A stretch of 64,000 nucleotides of DNA, taken from positions 3,410,001 to 3,474,000 of the forward strand of contig NZ_AP024109.1 in NCBI RefSeq assembly GCF_016591715.1. Reading direction: 5' to 3'. The notes under the pieces are model-generated. The model saw only the letters and a program-made list of their open reading frames with translations, was not told where the DNA came from and did not search any database. The translations under genes and the position numbers were made by a program. Each line of letters starts with the position of its first letter. Position 1 is the first letter of the stretch. The DNA is from Mesorhizobium sp. J8 (GTDB lineage Bacteria > Pseudomonadota > Alphaproteobacteria > Rhizobiales > Rhizobiaceae). Positions 18,004-32,045 of the stretch are shown here, piece by piece.

Positions 18004-18669
18004 ATGAGCAGCAAGACCTGGACGGCTGTCGACGACTACATCGTTTCCTCGCTTTTCGAAACGGATCCCGTGCTGGACGCCGTGCTCGCGGCCAACCGCG
18101 ACCAGGGCCTGCCGGCAATCGACGTGTCGCCCGCGCAGGGCAAATTGCTGTCGCTGCTGGTGCGCATTCGCGGCGCGAAAAAGGTGCTGGAGGTCGGCAC
18201 GCTCGGCGGCTACTCGACCATCTGGATGGCGAGGGGATTGCCGGCGGACGGCAAGGTCGTGACGCTGGAACTCGAGCCGCACCATGCCAGGGTCGCGCGC
18301 TCGAATTTCGAGCGGGCAGGGATTTCCGACAAGGTCGACCTGCGGGTCGGCCCCGCGCTTCAGTCGCTCGCCGCATTGGCGGACGAAAGCGCCGGTCCGT
18401 TCGACCTCATCTTCATTGACGCCGATAAGCCGAACAACCCGAACTACCTGGCCTGGGCGATGAAGCTGGCGCGCCCGGGCACCGTCATCGTCTGCGACAA
18501 CGTCATCCGCGACGGCGCGGTGGTGAAAAAGAACAGCGGCGATGCCAATGTCGAGGGCGCCCGCGCGGCGTTTTCGTTCATCGGCCGCGAGGAACGACTG
18601 GACGGTACGGCCATCCAGACCGTTGGCGCCAAGGGCTATGACGGCTTCACCATCGCGGTCGTTGAGTGA
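18004..18669 (+). CDS. SAM-dependent O-methyltransferase, family 3 (caffeoyl-CoA OMT-like)
   Basis: This encodes 221 residues. It has the Rossmann methyltransferase motif I KVLEVGTLGGYSTIWMA (about 60-76), the acidic post-motif VVTLELEPHH, and the metal-binding motif FIDADKPNNPNYL typical of cation-dependent small-molecule O-methyltransferases. The bacterial relatives methylate catechol-like oxygens, but their natural substrates are mostly unknown. A GAAAGAGGAAGAG ribosome site precedes ATG 18004. The gene is monocistronic, between the rif terminator and the convergent oxidoreductase gene 10 bp downstream. Confidence 0.88.
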   Translation: MSSKTWTAVDDYIVSSLFETDPVLDAVLAANRDQGLPAIDVSPAQGKLLSLLVRIRGAKKVLEVGTLGGYSTIWMARGLPADGKVVTLELEPHHARVARSNFERAGISDKVDLRVGPALQSLAALADESAGPFDLIFIDADKPNNPNYLAWAMKLARPGTVIVCDNVIRDGAVVKKNSGDANVEGARAAFSFIGREERLDGTAIQTVGAKGYDGFTIAVVE

Positions 18670-18679
18670 GGATCATGCC

Positions 18680-19609
18680 TCAGTCGAAGAACGCTTCGAC
18701 CACGTTGCGCTTGCCGAGCATGAAAGCGTCGGCGACGTGCTGCAGCGGCGCGAGATCGACATCGGAAGTGCCAGCGCGGACGATCTCGGCGAAGCGCTTG
18801 TAAAGCATCGGATATTCGGCTTCCGGCTCGTCATGGATGATCTTGCCGTCGACCGCGAGCTTCGCGCCCCCGCCGGACAGCACCACACTGCCCTTGTCGG
18901 TCTCGGCCAGGATATCCCAGCTCTGCGGGCCGGTCTGCAGCCAGTCGAGCTCCATCGTCACCGGCAGGCCGTTGGACGTGCGGAAGGCGACATGCGCCGC
19001 GACCGGCGCCGCGCGGTTTTCCGGAAAATCGAGCACGGCCGAGGTGATGAACATCGGCGGCAGGATATGCGTGGCGATCGACAGCGCGTTGATGCCGGGA
19101 TCGAACACGCCGAAGCCGCCAGGTTCCCAGATCCATTCTTGGTTCGGGTGCCAACGGCGCACGTCTTCCTTCCAGTTGATGGCGGCCGACGTCAGCTTGG
19201 CGGAGGCGAGGAAGGCGCGGGCGGCTTCGACCGCCGGCGCATAACGAGAGTGCCAGCTGGCGAAGAGCGACACGCCGTTCCTTTCGGCCAGCACTTTGAG
19301 ATGCTCGACCTCGCTGACCGTGGCGCCCGGTGGCTTTTCGAGGAACACATGCTTCTTGGCTTCCAGCGCGACGCGCGCCGCGTCATAGCGGAACTGCGGC
19401 GGCATGCAGAGCGAGACCGCGTCGAGCGCGGGTTCGGCCGAAAGCATCGCTTCGATCGTCGGGTAGTTCGCGATACCATCGACTTTGCCGTGGCGGCTCG
19501 CCGCGGCGACGAGCCGATAATCGTCGTCCTTTGCAACCGCCGGCAGATGCTGGTCACGCACGATCTTGCCCACGCCGACAATGCCGAGCTTGATGGGGGT
19601 GCTGGTCAT
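18680..19609 (-). CDS. Gfo/Idh/MocA-family aldose dehydrogenase (L-arabinose/D-galactose 1-dehydrogenase-like)
   Basis: This encodes 309 residues. The N-terminal Rossmann nucleotide site is LGIVGVGKIVRDQHLPA. The conserved EKPPG motif near residue 93 carries the catalytic-region lysine of the family. The segment EWIWEPGGFGVFDPGINAL resembles NAD(P)-dependent aldose 1-dehydrogenases that make L-arabino- or D-galactono-lactone. The length also fits that subgroup. Other family members act on inositol or related sugars, so the substrate is uncertain. The gene faces the methyltransferase and may be co-transcribed with the small gene at 19679-19975 upstream of it. Confidence 0.8.
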   Translation of the reverse strand: MTSTPIKLGIVGVGKIVRDQHLPAVAKDDDYRLVAAASRHGKVDGIANYPTIEAMLSAEPALDAVSLCMPPQFRYDAARVALEAKKHVFLEKPPGATVSEVEHLKVLAERNGVSLFASWHSRYAPAVEAARAFLASAKLTSAAINWKEDVRRWHPNQEWIWEPGGFGVFDPGINALSIATHILPPMFITSAVLDFPENRAAPVAAHVAFRTSNGLPVTMELDWLQTGPQSWDILAETDKGSVVLSGGGAKLAVDGKIIHDEPEAEYPMLYKRFAEIVRAGTSDVDLAPLQHVADAFMLGKRNVVEAFFD

Positions 19610-19678
19610 GGAAGCTCCGAAAGGGAAGAGTGGCTGACTTTAGGGTGTTGGGGAAAGGACGCAGCGCGGCCGGCTGTA

Positions 19679-19975
19679 TCAGGACGGCTCGTCGAAGGTG
19701 ACGATCGAGACCTCGCCTTCGAGCGCGCCCTGATAGGCCGACAGATGCGGTTCCTCGTCGGGCTCGCCTTCCATATCGCCGATCTGGTCGAGCTCGGCCT
19801 CCGCGAATCCCTTCGCGGCGAGCGATTCGAGCGCGCGGCGCACGGCGGAATCATCGTCGGGCGCCACCAGCATCACATGCACGCCTTCCGGCTTGCCGCC
19901 TTTCTTGCGCCAGACCCGTCCGGTGATGATGGTGACCGGCCGTTCTTCATTGTCGTTCACGGGTTGATTCCTCAT
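19679..19975 (-). CDS. Small acidic protein of unknown function
   Basis: This encodes 98 residues if it starts at ATG 19975 (MRNQPVNDNEERPVTIITG). The frame continues open upstream to 20284, but that part overlaps the str promoter region and looks non-coding. I do not recognise a family. The protein has a beta-like start (VTIITGRVWRKKGG), then EGVHVMLVAPDDDSAVRRALESL, which suggests a small alpha/beta domain, and an acidic C-terminal third. The weak ribosome site makes the start uncertain. It lies 69 bp upstream of the aldose dehydrogenase on the same strand. Confidence 0.55.
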   Translation of the reverse strand: MRNQPVNDNEERPVTIITGRVWRKKGGKPEGVHVMLVAPDDDSAVRRALESLAAKGFAEAELDQIGDMEGEPDEEPHLSAYQGALEGEVSIVTFDEPS

Positions 19976-20421
19976 TTGGCGGGCGATAGTCCGGTTCAAG
20001 CCGCCTTTTGGCACGAAGCAGGCCGGGAAGACAGCCGCAAGCCGGTCACTTTCTTCCTCGCGCTTGAAAAAAGGCGCAATAAAATTACATGCGTTTCGCG
20101 CATGGCTGCCAAGCTCCGAATTGACCGCAATATTTGCCGTTGCGGGGTTGACGGGCAATGGCCTTACGAGTAGAAGCCGCCACGTCAGAACCGATGTGAG
20201 ACTTGCCTTTCCGAGGCGACGCGCTTTGGAGTTTGTCTCAAACAGGGTTCGTTTTACGAGCGAAAAGACATTTCCGGCGCGCATGAAGCGGCTTCCGCTT
20301 CCTCTGCAATTTGTTTGGGCAGGACCGCGAGACGCGGTGTGTTGCCCGAATTTGCGTATGGAAATGACGCTTTGAGCGGCCCTGACAGGGCAGACACGGA
20401 ATTGAGAGACAAGAGGGTTTA
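19976..20421 (+). promoter_or_regulatory. Spacer with str operon promoter and long leader
   Basis: No gene is supported in this 446-bp stretch. A good promoter candidate for rpsL is TTGACG at 20148-20153, a 17-bp gap, then TAGAAG at 20171-20176. It would give a leader of about 240 nt. GAGAGACAAGAGGG just before rpsL supplies the ribosome site. Confidence 0.45.
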
Positions 20422-20793
20422 ATGCCTACCGTCAACCAGCTGATCCGCAAGCCGCGCCTGGCGCCGGTGAAGCGCAACAAGGTCCCGGCCATGCAGCAGA
20501 ACCCGCAGAAGCGGGGCGTCTGCACGCGCGTCTACACCACGACGCCGAAGAAGCCGAACTCGGCGCTGCGCAAGGTGGCCAAGATTCGCCTGACCAACGG
20601 CTTTGAGGTGATCGGCTATATCCCGGGCGAAGGTCACAACCTTCAGGAGCACTCGGTGGTCATGATCCGCGGCGGCCGCGTCAAGGATCTGCCGGGTGTC
20701 CGCTACCACATCATCCGCGGCGTGCTTGACACGCAGGGTGTGAAGAACCGCAAGCAGCGTCGTTCGAAATACGGCGCCAAGCGTCCGAAGTAA
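20422..20793 (+). CDS. rpsL: 30S ribosomal protein S12
   Basis: This encodes 123 residues. The universally conserved [13 protein letters not shown] loop at the decoding centre is present, with the lysine whose change gives streptomycin resistance in other bacteria, so the wild-type sensitive form is encoded. [10 protein letters not shown] carries the aspartate that is methylthiolated in E. coli. It is first in the str operon; rpsG follows by 9 bp. Confidence 0.98.
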   Translation: MPTVNQLIRKPRLAPVKRNKVPAMQQNPQKRGVCTRVYTTTPKKPNSALRKVAKIRLTNGFEVIGYIPGEGHNLQEHSVVMIRGGRVKDLPGVRYHIIRGVLDTQGVKNRKQRRSKYGAKRPK

Positions 20794-21273
<480 letters not shown>

Positions 21274-21300
21274 CGCGAAAGAGACTGAGAGGCACCTCCC

Positions 21301-23391
<2,091 letters not shown>

Positions 23392-23456
23392 CTCGAGCGG
23401 GTTGCACGAGACCTTAATTCAAGGCCCGCACGGGCAGGCAGGAATGGAGAGATCAC

Positions 23457-24632
<1,176 letters not shown>

Positions 24633-24656
24633 TTGGACTGAAACGGATCTGTCGCG

Positions 24657-24677
24657 GGCGCGGGAGCTGCCCGCGCC
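24657..24677 (+). other. Hairpin at the str/S10 junction
   Basis: An 8-bp perfect stem GGCGCGGG/CCCGCGCC with a 5-nt loop lies between tuf and rpsJ. It lacks a T run and sits where the S10 leader control region lies in E. coli. Its function here is unknown. Confidence 0.4.
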
Positions 24678-24700
24678 GCGCCAGAACAAGGAATTGACGC

Positions 24701-25009
24701 ATGAACGGACAGAATATCCGCATCCGCCTTAAAGCGTTTGACCACCGGGTGCTCGACGCCTCGACGCGCGAAATCGTGTCGACCGCCAAGCGCACCGGCG
24801 CCAACGTCCGCGGCCCCATTCCGCTGCCGACGCGGATCGAAAAATTCACGGTCAACCGGTCGCCCCACGTCGACAAGAAGAGCCGTGAGCAGTTCGAAAT
24901 GCGCACGCACAAGCGGCTGCTCGACATTGTCGATCCGACCCCGCAGACGGTCGATGCTTTGATGAAGCTCGATCTGGCCGCCGGTGTCGACGTCGAGATC
25001 AAGCTCTAA
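24701..25009 (+). CDS. rpsJ: 30S ribosomal protein S10
   Basis: This encodes 102 residues. It carries [14 protein letters not shown] and the loop [20 protein letters not shown] that enters the 30S head; these are family signatures. S10 is also NusE, which binds NusB and NusG during transcription antitermination. It opens the S10 gene block. Confidence 0.98.
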   Translation: MNGQNIRIRLKAFDHRVLDASTREIVSTAKRTGANVRGPIPLPTRIEKFTVNRSPHVDKKSREQFEMRTHKRLLDIVDPTPQTVDALMKLDLAAGVDVEIKL

Positions 25010-25069
25010 GGGATTGAGAGCGCGGTAAGGGGCGTGCCCCTGGCCCGGAACTCTAAAGGAATTGAACCG

Positions 25070-25786
25070 ATGCGTTCAGGTGTGATTGCAAAGAAGGTGG
25101 GAATGACCCGCATCTATAACGATGCCGGGGAACACGTTCCCGTCACCGTTCTCCAGATGGAGAACTGCCAGGTCGTGGCTCAGCGCACGCAGGAGAAGAA
25201 CGGCTACACCGCCGTCCAGCTCGGCGTTGGCCTTGCCAAGGTGAAGAACACGTCGAAGGCGATGCGCGGCCATTTCGCCGCCGCCTCCGTCGAGCCGAAG
25301 GCGAAGCTCGCCGAGTTCCGCGTCTCCGCCGACAACATGATCGACGTCGGCGCCGAGCTGACGGTCGAGCATTTCGTCGCCGGCCAGAAGGTGGACGTCA
25401 CCGGCACCTCGACCGGCAAGGGTTTCCAGGGCGTGATCAAGCGGCACAACATGGGTGGTGGCCGCGCCACGCACGGTAACTCGGTCTCGCACCGCACGCA
25501 CGGTTCGACCGGTCAGCGCCAGGACCCCGGCAAGGTGTTCAAGGGCAAGAAGATGGCCGGCCACATGGGCGACACCCGCGTCACCACGCAGAATGTCGAG
25601 GTCGTCTCGACCGACGCCGACCGCGGCCTGATCCTGATCCGCGGCGCGGTTCCCGGCGTCAAGGGCGCCTGGATCCTGGTTCGCGATGCTGCCAAGGCGG
25701 CGCTGCCGGCCAACGCGCCGAAGCCCGCCGCGATCCGTGCCGCTGCCGCCAAGAACGAAGCCCCGGCCACTGAGGGAGCGGAATAA
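25070..25786 (+). CDS. rplC: 50S ribosomal protein L3
   Basis: This encodes 238 residues from ATG 25070 ([16 protein letters not shown]), with AAAGGA at 25055-25060. An upstream in-frame start at 25034 is not needed. The central loop [19 protein letters not shown] reaches toward the peptidyl transferase centre and contains the glutamine methylated in E. coli. An Ala/Pro-rich tail ends the protein. The stop overlaps the rplD start (TAATG). Confidence 0.97.
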   Translation: MRSGVIAKKVGMTRIYNDAGEHVPVTVLQMENCQVVAQRTQEKNGYTAVQLGVGLAKVKNTSKAMRGHFAAASVEPKAKLAEFRVSADNMIDVGAELTVEHFVAGQKVDVTGTSTGKGFQGVIKRHNMGGGRATHGNSVSHRTHGSTGQRQDPGKVFKGKKMAGHMGDTRVTTQNVEVVSTDADRGLILIRGAVPGVKGAWILVRDAAKAALPANAPKPAAIRAAAAKNEAPATEGAE

Positions 25787-26406
25787 TGGACCTCAAGATC
25801 ACAACGCTCGGCGGCAAGGACGCCGGCAAGGTGAAACTCTCCGAGGAGATTTTCGGCCTTGACCCGCGCGAGGACATCCTGCAGCGCGTCGTGCGCTGGC
25901 AGCTCGCCAAGAAGCAGCAGGGCACGCACAAGTCCAAGGGCCGCGCCGAGATCGCGCGCACCGGCGCCAAGATGTACAAGCAGAAGGGTACGGGCCGCGC
26001 CCGTCACCACTCGGCTCGCGCTCCGCAGTTCCGCGGCGGCGGCAAGGCGCATGGCCCGGTCGTGCGCAGCCACGAGCACGAGCTGCCGAAGAAGGTGCGC
26101 GCGCTGGGCCTGAAGCATGCTCTTTCGGCTAAGGCCAAGAGCGCTTCGCTCATCATCGTCGACGAGCTGAAGCTGGCCGAGGCCAAGACCAAGGCGCTGG
26201 CGGCGAACCTCGAGACGCTGGGGCTGACCAACGCCCTGGTGATCGGCGGCGCCGAGCTCGACCAGAATTTCAAGCTGGCCGCGACCAACATTCCGAACAT
26301 CGACGTGCTGCCCATCCAGGGCATCAACGTCTACGACATTCTGCGCCGCGGCACGCTGGTCCTTTCGAAGGCCGCCGTCGAGGCTCTCGAGGAGCGCTTT
26401 AAATGA
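25786..26406 (+). CDS. rplD: 50S ribosomal protein L4
   Basis: This encodes 206 residues. The exit-tunnel loop contains [20 protein letters not shown], characteristic of L4. In E. coli it represses the S10 operon through the leader and attenuator; no clear equivalent is seen here. The start overlaps the rplC stop by one base and the stop overlaps the rplW start by four. Confidence 0.98.
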   Translation: MDLKITTLGGKDAGKVKLSEEIFGLDPREDILQRVVRWQLAKKQQGTHKSKGRAEIARTGAKMYKQKGTGRARHHSARAPQFRGGGKAHGPVVRSHEHELPKKVRALGLKHALSAKAKSASLIIVDELKLAEAKTKALAANLETLGLTNALVIGGAELDQNFKLAATNIPNIDVLPIQGINVYDILRRGTLVLSKAAVEALEERFK

Positions 26407-26696
26407 CCGACCTCCGTCACTACGACGTGATCGTCTCGCCGGCGATCACCGAAAAGTCGACCATGGCTTCCGAGCAGAACCAGGTCGTCTTCAACGTCGC
26501 CAAGAAGGCGTCGAAGCCGGAAATCAAGGCTGCCGTGGAAGCTCTCTTCGGCGTCAAGGTGACGGCTGTGAACACACTCGTCCGCAAGGGCAAGATCAAG
26601 CGCTTCCGCGGCACGGTTGGCCGCCAGGGCGACGTCAAGAAGGCGGTAGTGACGCTGGCCGACGGCCAGTCGATCGACGTCGCGACGGGTCTCTGA
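26403..26696 (+). CDS. rplW: 50S ribosomal protein L23
   Basis: This encodes 97 residues. [20 protein letters not shown] and the basic loop [13 protein letters not shown] are family features. L23 lies at the tunnel exit and docks trigger factor and SRP. It is translationally coupled to rplD (ATGA overlap). Confidence 0.97.
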   Translation: MTDLRHYDVIVSPAITEKSTMASEQNQVVFNVAKKASKPEIKAAVEALFGVKVTAVNTLVRKGKIKRFRGTVGRQGDVKKAVVTLADGQSIDVATGL

Positions 26697-26718
26697 GCAA
26701 GGCCGCGAGGACAGGACA

Positions 26719-27552
26719 ATGGCACTTAAGAAATTCAACCCGGTAACGCCGAGCACCCGCCAGCTGGTCATCGTCGACCGCTCGGGCCTCTACAAGGGCA
26801 AGCCCGTCAAGGGCCTGACCGAGGGCCTGACCAAGTCGGGCGGCCGCAACAATTACGGCCGCATCACGGCCCGCTTCATCGGCGGCGGTCACAAGCGTTC
26901 GTACCGCATCATCGACTTCAAGCGTAAGAAGTACGGCGTCGTCGGCACGGTCGAGCGTATCGAATACGATCCGAACCGCACCGCCTTCATCGCGCTGATC
27001 AAGTATGACGACGGCGAGCTGTCCTACATCCTGGCCCCGCAGCGCCTGGCTGCCGGCGACAAGATCGTGGCCGGCGAAGCGGTCGACGTGAAGCCGGGCA
27101 ATGCGATGCCGCTGGCCTCGATGCCGGTCGGCACGATCGTCCACAACATCGAGCTGAAGCCGGGCAAGGGCGGCCAGGTCGCCCGTTCGGCCGGCGGTTA
27201 CGCTCAGCTCGTCGGCCGCGACCAGGGCATGGCGATCCTGCGCCTCAACTCGGGCGAGCAGCGCGTCGTGCACGGCTCCTGCATGGCCACCGTCGGCGCG
27301 GTGTCGAACCCCGACCACGGCAACATCAATGACGGCAAGGCCGGCCGCACCGTGTGGCGCGGCAAGCGCCCGCACAATCGCGGCGTGGCCATGAACCCGG
27401 TCGACCATCCGCATGGCGGCGGCGAAGGCCGCACCTCGGGTGGCCGTCATCCGGTTTCGCCCTGGGGCAAGCCGACCAAGGGCAAGAAGACGCGGTCCAA
27501 CAAGGCGACCGACAAGTTCATCGTGCGCTCGCGCCATCAGCGCAAGAGCTAA
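26719..27552 (+). CDS. rplB: 50S ribosomal protein L2
   Basis: This encodes 277 residues. The highly conserved C-terminal block [20 protein letters not shown] contains the histidine needed for peptidyl transferase assembly. The N-terminal [20 protein letters not shown] is typical. GCGAGGACAGGAC supplies the ribosome site. Confidence 0.99.
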   Translation: MALKKFNPVTPSTRQLVIVDRSGLYKGKPVKGLTEGLTKSGGRNNYGRITARFIGGGHKRSYRIIDFKRKKYGVVGTVERIEYDPNRTAFIALIKYDDGELSYILAPQRLAAGDKIVAGEAVDVKPGNAMPLASMPVGTIVHNIELKPGKGGQVARSAGGYAQLVGRDQGMAILRLNSGEQRVVHGSCMATVGAVSNPDHGNINDGKAGRTVWRGKRPHNRGVAMNPVDHPHGGGEGRTSGGRHPVSPWGKPTKGKKTRSNKATDKFIVRSRHQRKS

Positions 27553-27568
27553 GAAGAGGTAACGCCAA

Positions 27569-27847
27569 GTGACTCGTTCGATTTGGAAAGGCCCCTTCGT
27601 CGACGGCTACCTTCTCAAGAAGGTGGACAAGGTTCGCGAGGGTGGTCGCAATGAGGTGATCAAGATGTGGAGCCGTCGCTCCACCATCCTGCCGCAGTTC
27701 GTCGGCTTCACCTTCGGTGTCTACAACGGCCAGAAGCACGTCCCGGTCTCGGTGAACGAGGACATGGTCGGCCACAAGTTCGGTGAATTCGCTCCGACCC
27801 GGACCTATTACGGTCACGGCGCGGATAAGAAGGCGAAGAGGAAATAA
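27569..27847 (+). CDS. rpsS: 30S ribosomal protein S19
   Basis: This encodes 92 residues from GTG 27569, with AAGAGG at 27554-27559. [18 protein letters not shown] and the C-terminal [13 protein letters not shown] are diagnostic. S19 binds S13 in the 30S head near the A-site finger. rplV follows by 2 bp. Confidence 0.97.
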   Translation: MTRSIWKGPFVDGYLLKKVDKVREGGRNEVIKMWSRRSTILPQFVGFTFGVYNGQKHVPVSVNEDMVGHKFGEFAPTRTYYGHGADKKAKRK

Positions 27848-27849
27848 TC

Positions 27850-28239
27850 ATGGGCAAGGCCAAAGCTCCGCGCAGGCTTGCTGACAACGAGGCGCGTGCC
27901 GTTCTGCGCACGATCCGTATCAGCCCGCAGAAGCTCAACCTGGTTGCCGCGCTGATCCGCGGCAAGAAGGTCGCGACCGCGCTTTCCGACCTCGAATTCT
28001 CGGCCAAGCGGATTTCCGGCACGGTCAAGAAGACGCTGGAGTCGGCGATCGCCAACGCGGAAAACAATCACGACCTCGATGTCGATGCGCTGGTGGTGGC
28101 GGAAGCCTATGTCGGCAAGTCGATCGTCATGAAGCGTTTCCACGCTCGTGGCCGCGGTCGCGCCAGCCGTATCGAGAAGCCGTTCTCGCACCTCACGATC
28201 GTCGTTCGTGAAGTCGAGGAAAAAGGGGAGGCCGCATAA
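27850..28239 (+). CDS. rplV: 50S ribosomal protein L22
   Basis: This encodes 129 residues. It has [20 protein letters not shown] at the N terminus and the tunnel hairpin [17 protein letters not shown], the site of macrolide resistance changes in other bacteria. The stop TAATG overlaps the rpsC start by one base. Confidence 0.98.
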   Translation: MGKAKAPRRLADNEARAVLRTIRISPQKLNLVAALIRGKKVATALSDLEFSAKRISGTVKKTLESAIANAENNHDLDVDALVVAEAYVGKSIVMKRFHARGRGRASRIEKPFSHLTIVVREVEEKGEAA

Positions 28240-28973
28240 TGGGCCAGAAAGTCAATCCGATCGGGCTGCGTCTCGGCATCAACCGCACCTGGGATTCGCG
28301 CTGGTTCGCGAACACCGGCGAGTACGGCCAGCTGCTGCATGAGGACCTCAAGATCCGCAAGTATCTCGAGAAGGAGCTCAAGCAGGCTGCGATTTCCAAG
28401 GTCGTGATCGAGCGTCCGCACAAGAAGTGCCGCGTCACCATCCACGCGGCGCGTCCGGGTCTCATCATCGGCAAGAAGGGCGCCGACATCGAGAAGCTTC
28501 GCAAGAAGCTGACCGAGATGACGAAGTCCGAAACGCACCTCAACATCGTTGAAGTGCGCAAGCCCGAGATCGACGCCACGCTGATCGCCCAGTCGATCGC
28601 CCAGCAGCTCGAGCGCCGTATCGCGTTCCGCCGCGCCATGAAGCGCGCCGTTCAGTCGGCCATGCGTCTCGGCGCCGAAGGCATCCGCATCAACTGCTCC
28701 GGCCGTCTTGGCGGCGCCGAAATCGCGCGCATGGAGTGGTACCGCGAAGGCCGCGTGCCGCTGCACACCCTGCGCGCCGATGTCGACTACGGCACGGCCG
28801 AGGCCAACACGGCTTACGGCATCTGCGGCGTCAAGGTGTGGGTGTTCAAGGGCGAGATCCTCGAGCACGACCCGATGGCTTCCGAGCGCCGCGCAACCGA
28901 AGGCGATGCCGCGCATGGCGGCGGCGGTGCTGGTGGCGAGCGCGAACGTGGCCGTCGCCGCGAGAACGCCTGA
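28239..28973 (+). CDS. rpsC: 30S ribosomal protein S3
   Basis: This encodes 244 residues. The KH RNA-binding loop is [18 protein letters not shown] near residues 77-94. The C-terminal domain contains [20 protein letters not shown] Gly/Arg-rich tail follows. S3 lines the mRNA entry tunnel and contributes helicase activity. It is coupled to rplV upstream; rplP starts 27 bp downstream. Confidence 0.98.
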   Translation: MGQKVNPIGLRLGINRTWDSRWFANTGEYGQLLHEDLKIRKYLEKELKQAAISKVVIERPHKKCRVTIHAARPGLIIGKKGADIEKLRKKLTEMTKSETHLNIVEVRKPEIDATLIAQSIAQQLERRIAFRRAMKRAVQSAMRLGAEGIRINCSGRLGGAEIARMEWYREGRVPLHTLRADVDYGTAEANTAYGICGVKVWVFKGEILEHDPMASERRATEGDAAHGGGGAGGERERGRRRENA

Positions 28974-29000
28974 GACATTTGAGAATTTGGAGTTAGAACG

Positions 29001-29414
29001 ATGCTGCAGCCAAAGCGCACAAAGTTCCGCAAGCAGTTCAAGGGCCGTATCCACGGTACCGCCAAGGGCGGCACCAACCTGGATTTCGGCGGTTTCGGGC
29101 TGAAGGCGCTTGAGCCGAACCGCGTCACTGCGCGCGAGATCGAGGCGGCCCGCCGCGCGATCACCCGCGAGATGAAGCGCGCCGGCCGCGTCTGGATCCG
29201 GGTGTTTCCGGACCTGCCGGTCACCTCGAAGCCGACCGAAGTTCGCATGGGTAAGGGCAAGGGCGGCGTCGACTATTGGGCGGCGCGCGTGAAGCCTGGC
29301 CGCATCATGTTCGAGATCGACGGCGTCAGCGAGGAGACCGCGCGTGAGGCGCTGCGTCTCGGCGCCGCCAAGCTCTCGGTCAAGACGCGCTTCGTGCAGC
29401 GCATCGCAGAATAA
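29001..29414 (+). CDS. rplP: 50S ribosomal protein L16
   Basis: This encodes 137 residues. [16 protein letters not shown] and [20 protein letters not shown] are family signatures. L16 positions the A-site tRNA on the 50S subunit. GGAG lies before ATG 29001. Confidence 0.98.
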   Translation: MLQPKRTKFRKQFKGRIHGTAKGGTNLDFGGFGLKALEPNRVTAREIEAARRAITREMKRAGRVWIRVFPDLPVTSKPTEVRMGKGKGGVDYWAARVKPGRIMFEIDGVSEETAREALRLGAAKLSVKTRFVQRIAE

Positions 29415-29426
29415 GGACAGGCGATC

Positions 29427-29627
29427 ATGAAAGCCGAAGACATCCGGACCAAGACCCAGGATCAGCTGGCCGACGACCTGGCAGCCCTCAAGAAGGAGCA
29501 GTTCAACCTGCGCTTCCAGAAGGCCACCGGCCAGCTCGAGAAGACCGCGCGCGTGAAGCAGGTTCGCAAGGACATCGCGCGCATCAAGACCATCGCCGCG
29601 GAAAAAGCCGCGGCCAAGAAGGGTTAA
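29427..29627 (+). CDS. rpmC: 50S ribosomal protein L29
   Basis: This encodes 66 residues with two long helices; [18 protein letters not shown] is the conserved core. It lies at the tunnel exit next to L23. rpsQ starts 4 bp after the stop. Confidence 0.97.
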   Translation: MKAEDIRTKTQDQLADDLAALKKEQFNLRFQKATGQLEKTARVKQVRKDIARIKTIAAEKAAAKKG

Positions 29628-29631
29628 GACC

Positions 29632-29871
29632 ATGCCGAAGCGTATCCTGCAGGGCACCGTCGTCAGCGACAAGAACGAGAAGACGGTTGTCGTCAAGGTC
29701 GAGCGTCGCTTCACGCATCCGGTGATGAAGAAGACCGTGCGCATGACCAAGAAGTACAAGGCGCACGACGAGAACAACGCCCACAAGGTCGGCGACCAGG
29801 TGTTCATCCAGGAATCGAAGCCGATTTCGAAGGACAAGCGCTGGGTCGTGGTTACCTCGGACCAGGCGTAA
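29632..29871 (+). CDS. rpsQ: 30S ribosomal protein S17
   Basis: This encodes 79 residues with an OB fold: [20 protein letters not shown] and [14 protein letters not shown] are typical. It is an early-binding protein of the 30S body. The 74-bp spacer after it carries GGACAG (29885-29890) and CTGTCC (29913-29918) as a possible hairpin before rplN. Confidence 0.97.
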   Translation: MPKRILQGTVVSDKNEKTVVVKVERRFTHPVMKKTVRMTKKYKAHDENNAHKVGDQVFIQESKPISKDKRWVVVTSDQA

Positions 29872-29945
29872 ACAAACGAATTTTGGACAGACCGGGGAGG
29901 GGCGTCGCGCGCCTGTCCCGTTAGAAAAGAAGAAGGCGGCCAGTC

Positions 29946-30314
29946 ATGATTCAGATGCAAACAAACCTCGACGTCGCGGACAATTCCGGCGCCCGTCGTG
30001 TCATGTGCATCAAGGTGCTGGGCGGCTCGAAGCGGAAGTACGCCTCCGTCGGCGACATCATCGTGGTGTCGATCAAGGAAGCCATTCCGCGCGGCCGCGT
30101 TAAGAAGGGCGATGTGATGAAGGCGGTCGTGGTTCGCACGGCCAAGGACATCCGCCGTCCGGACGGCAGCGTGATCCGTTTCGACAAGAACGCGGCCGTT
30201 CTCGTCGACAATAAGAAAGAGCCGATCGGCACCCGTATCTTCGGACCGGTTCCGCGCGAGCTGCGCGCCAAGAACCACATGAAGATCATCTCGCTCGCGC
30301 CTGAAGTGCTGTAA
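29946..30314 (+). CDS. rplN: 50S ribosomal protein L14
   Basis: This encodes 122 residues. [20 protein letters not shown] and [20 protein letters not shown] are diagnostic. L14 forms an intersubunit bridge and is the docking site of the silencing factor RsfS. It heads the spc block, 12 bp before rplX. Confidence 0.98.
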   Translation: MIQMQTNLDVADNSGARRVMCIKVLGGSKRKYASVGDIIVVSIKEAIPRGRVKKGDVMKAVVVRTAKDIRRPDGSVIRFDKNAAVLVDNKKEPIGTRIFGPVPRELRAKNHMKIISLAPEVL

Positions 30315-30326
30315 GGAGCCGGACCA

Positions 30327-30641
30327 ATGCAAAAGATCAGAAAAGGCGACAAGGTCGTCGTGCTTGCCGGCAAGGACAAGGGCCGTTCGGGCGAAGTCCT
30401 GTCGGTGCAGCCGAAGGAAGACACCGCGGTCGTCCGCGGCGTGAACCTCATTCGCCGTCACCAGAAGCAGACCCAGTCCCAAGAGGGCGGGATCATCACC
30501 AAGGAAGCGCCGATCCACCTGTCGAACATCGCGCTGGCCGACCCCAAGGACGGCAAGCCGACCCGCGTCGGCTTCACCATCCAGAAGGACGGCAAGAAGG
30601 TGCGCGTCGCCAAGCGTTCGGGAGAAGTCATCAATGGCTAA
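30327..30641 (+). CDS. rplX: 50S ribosomal protein L24
   Basis: This encodes 104 residues. The KOW motif is [21 protein letters not shown]24 starts 50S assembly. Its 3' end overlaps the rplE start by 8 bp. Confidence 0.97.
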   Translation: MQKIRKGDKVVVLAGKDKGRSGEVLSVQPKEDTAVVRGVNLIRRHQKQTQSQEGGIITKEAPIHLSNIALADPKDGKPTRVGFTIQKDGKKVRVAKRSGEVING

Positions 30642-31212
30642 GGCTGAAACCAAGCAGGCGGCTGCCAAGAACGAGCCGCGCCTCAAGAAGGTCTATCAGG
30701 AGACCATCCGCAAGGCGCTGCAGGAGCAGTTCGGCTACGAGAACGACATGCAGGTTCCGCGCATCGACAAGATCGTGCTGAACATGGGTGTCGGCGAAGC
30801 AACCGCCGATTCCAAGAAGCCCTCGGTCGCGGCCGAGGATCTCGCGCTGATCGCCGGCCAGAAGGCCGTCGTCACCCGCTCGCGCAAGTCGATCGCGGGC
30901 TTCAAGGTGCGCGAGAACATGCCGATCGGCGCCAAGGTCACGTTGCGCAAGGAACGCATGTACGAGTTCCTCGACCGCCTCGTGAACATCGCGCTGCCGC
31001 GCGTTCGCGACTTCCGCGGACTGAATCCGAAGAGCTTTGACGGCCGTGGCAACTACGCCATGGGCATCAAGGAGCACATCGTGTTCCCGGAGATCAACTA
31101 CGACAAGGTCGATCAGGTCTGGGGCATGGACGTCATCGTTTGTACGACGGCGAAGACGGATGACGAGGCGAGAGCACTGCTCAAGGCCTTCAACTTCCCC
31201 TTCCGCCAGTAA
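30634..31212 (+). CDS. rplE: 50S ribosomal protein L5
   Basis: This encodes 192 residues, slightly longer than the E. coli protein because of a Lys/Ala-rich N terminus. [32 protein letters not shown] and [16 protein letters not shown] are family motifs. L5 binds 5S rRNA and contacts S13. The overlap with rplX suggests translational coupling. Confidence 0.98.
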   Translation: MAKAETKQAAAKNEPRLKKVYQETIRKALQEQFGYENDMQVPRIDKIVLNMGVGEATADSKKPSVAAEDLALIAGQKAVVTRSRKSIAGFKVRENMPIGAKVTLRKERMYEFLDRLVNIALPRVRDFRGLNPKSFDGRGNYAMGIKEHIVFPEINYDKVDQVWGMDVIVCTTAKTDDEARALLKAFNFPFRQ

Positions 31213-31238
31213 CGGCAGCGAAAAAGGAAAAATCTGAA

Positions 31239-31544
31239 ATGGCAAAGACCAGCTCAGTCGAGAAGAACAACCGGCGCCGCAAGCTTGCCGGTCAGTACGC
31301 CGCCAAGCGCGCGGCGCTCAAGGCCATCATCATGGATCAGTCCAAGCCGATGGAAGAGCGTTTCCGCGCCCAGTTGAAGCTTTCGGCGCTGCCGCGCAAC
31401 TCGGCCAAGATCCGCATCCGCAACCGCTGCGAAGTCACGGGCCGTCCGCGCGCCTTTTATCGCAAGCTCAAGCTTTCGCGTATCGCGCTTCGCGATCTGG
31501 GTAACACCGGCCAGATCCCGGGCCTGGTCAAGTCGAGCTGGTAA
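31239..31544 (+). CDS. rpsN: 30S ribosomal protein S14
   Basis: This encodes 101 residues, the long zinc-free form. The C-terminal block [20 protein letters not shown] has lost the CXXC pairs of the short form. It lies 26 bp after rplE. Confidence 0.98.
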   Translation: MAKTSSVEKNNRRRKLAGQYAAKRAALKAIIMDQSKPMEERFRAQLKLSALPRNSAKIRIRNRCEVTGRPRAFYRKLKLSRIALRDLGNTGQIPGLVKSSW

Positions 31545-31556
31545 GGAGACACTGAG

Positions 31557-31955
31557 ATGTCATTGAGCGATCCTCTCGGCGATATGCTGACCCGCATCCG
31601 CAACGCCTATGGCCGCAAGAAGTCGAGCGTTTCGACCCCGGCCTCGCGTCTGCGCACCCGCGTCCTCGACGTGCTGAAGTCGGAAGGCTATATCCGCGAC
31701 TACAGCCAGACCGACTTCGAAAACGGCAAGTCGGAAATCGAGATCGAGCTGAAGTATTTCGACGGTGCTCCGGTCGTGCGCGAAATCGAGCGCGTCTCGA
31801 AGCCCGGCCGCCGCGTCTATGTCTCGGCCAAGTCGATCCCGCAGGTCGCCAACGGCCTCGGCATCGCCATCCTTTCGACGCCGAAGGGCGTCATGGCCGA
31901 CCATGAAGCGCGCGAGCAGAATGTCGGCGGCGAAATCCTCTGCCAGATCTTCTGA
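31557..31955 (+). CDS. rpsH: 30S ribosomal protein S8
   Basis: This encodes 132 residues. [20 protein letters not shown] and the C-terminal [20 protein letters not shown] are diagnostic. In E. coli S8 represses the spc operon. A 9-bp hairpin (31985-31993/32000-32008, one wobble) lies in the 90-bp gap before rplF. Confidence 0.98.
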   Translation: MSLSDPLGDMLTRIRNAYGRKKSSVSTPASRLRTRVLDVLKSEGYIRDYSQTDFENGKSEIEIELKYFDGAPVVREIERVSKPGRRVYVSAKSIPQVANGLGIAILSTPKGVMADHEAREQNVGGEILCQIF

Positions 31956-32045
31956 TCGGCCAAGAGATTGATGAATGGGCTTCGGTTCTCGGGATCGCGC
32001 CCGGGAACTGGAACCTGAAACGAAAGAAGTGACGAGGACAACAAA

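Noticed and set aside
18542..20173. A 543-codon plus-strand frame across the methyltransferase end and the aldose dehydrogenase
   Set aside because: It is antisense to a well-supported oxidoreductase and has no homology-like motifs.
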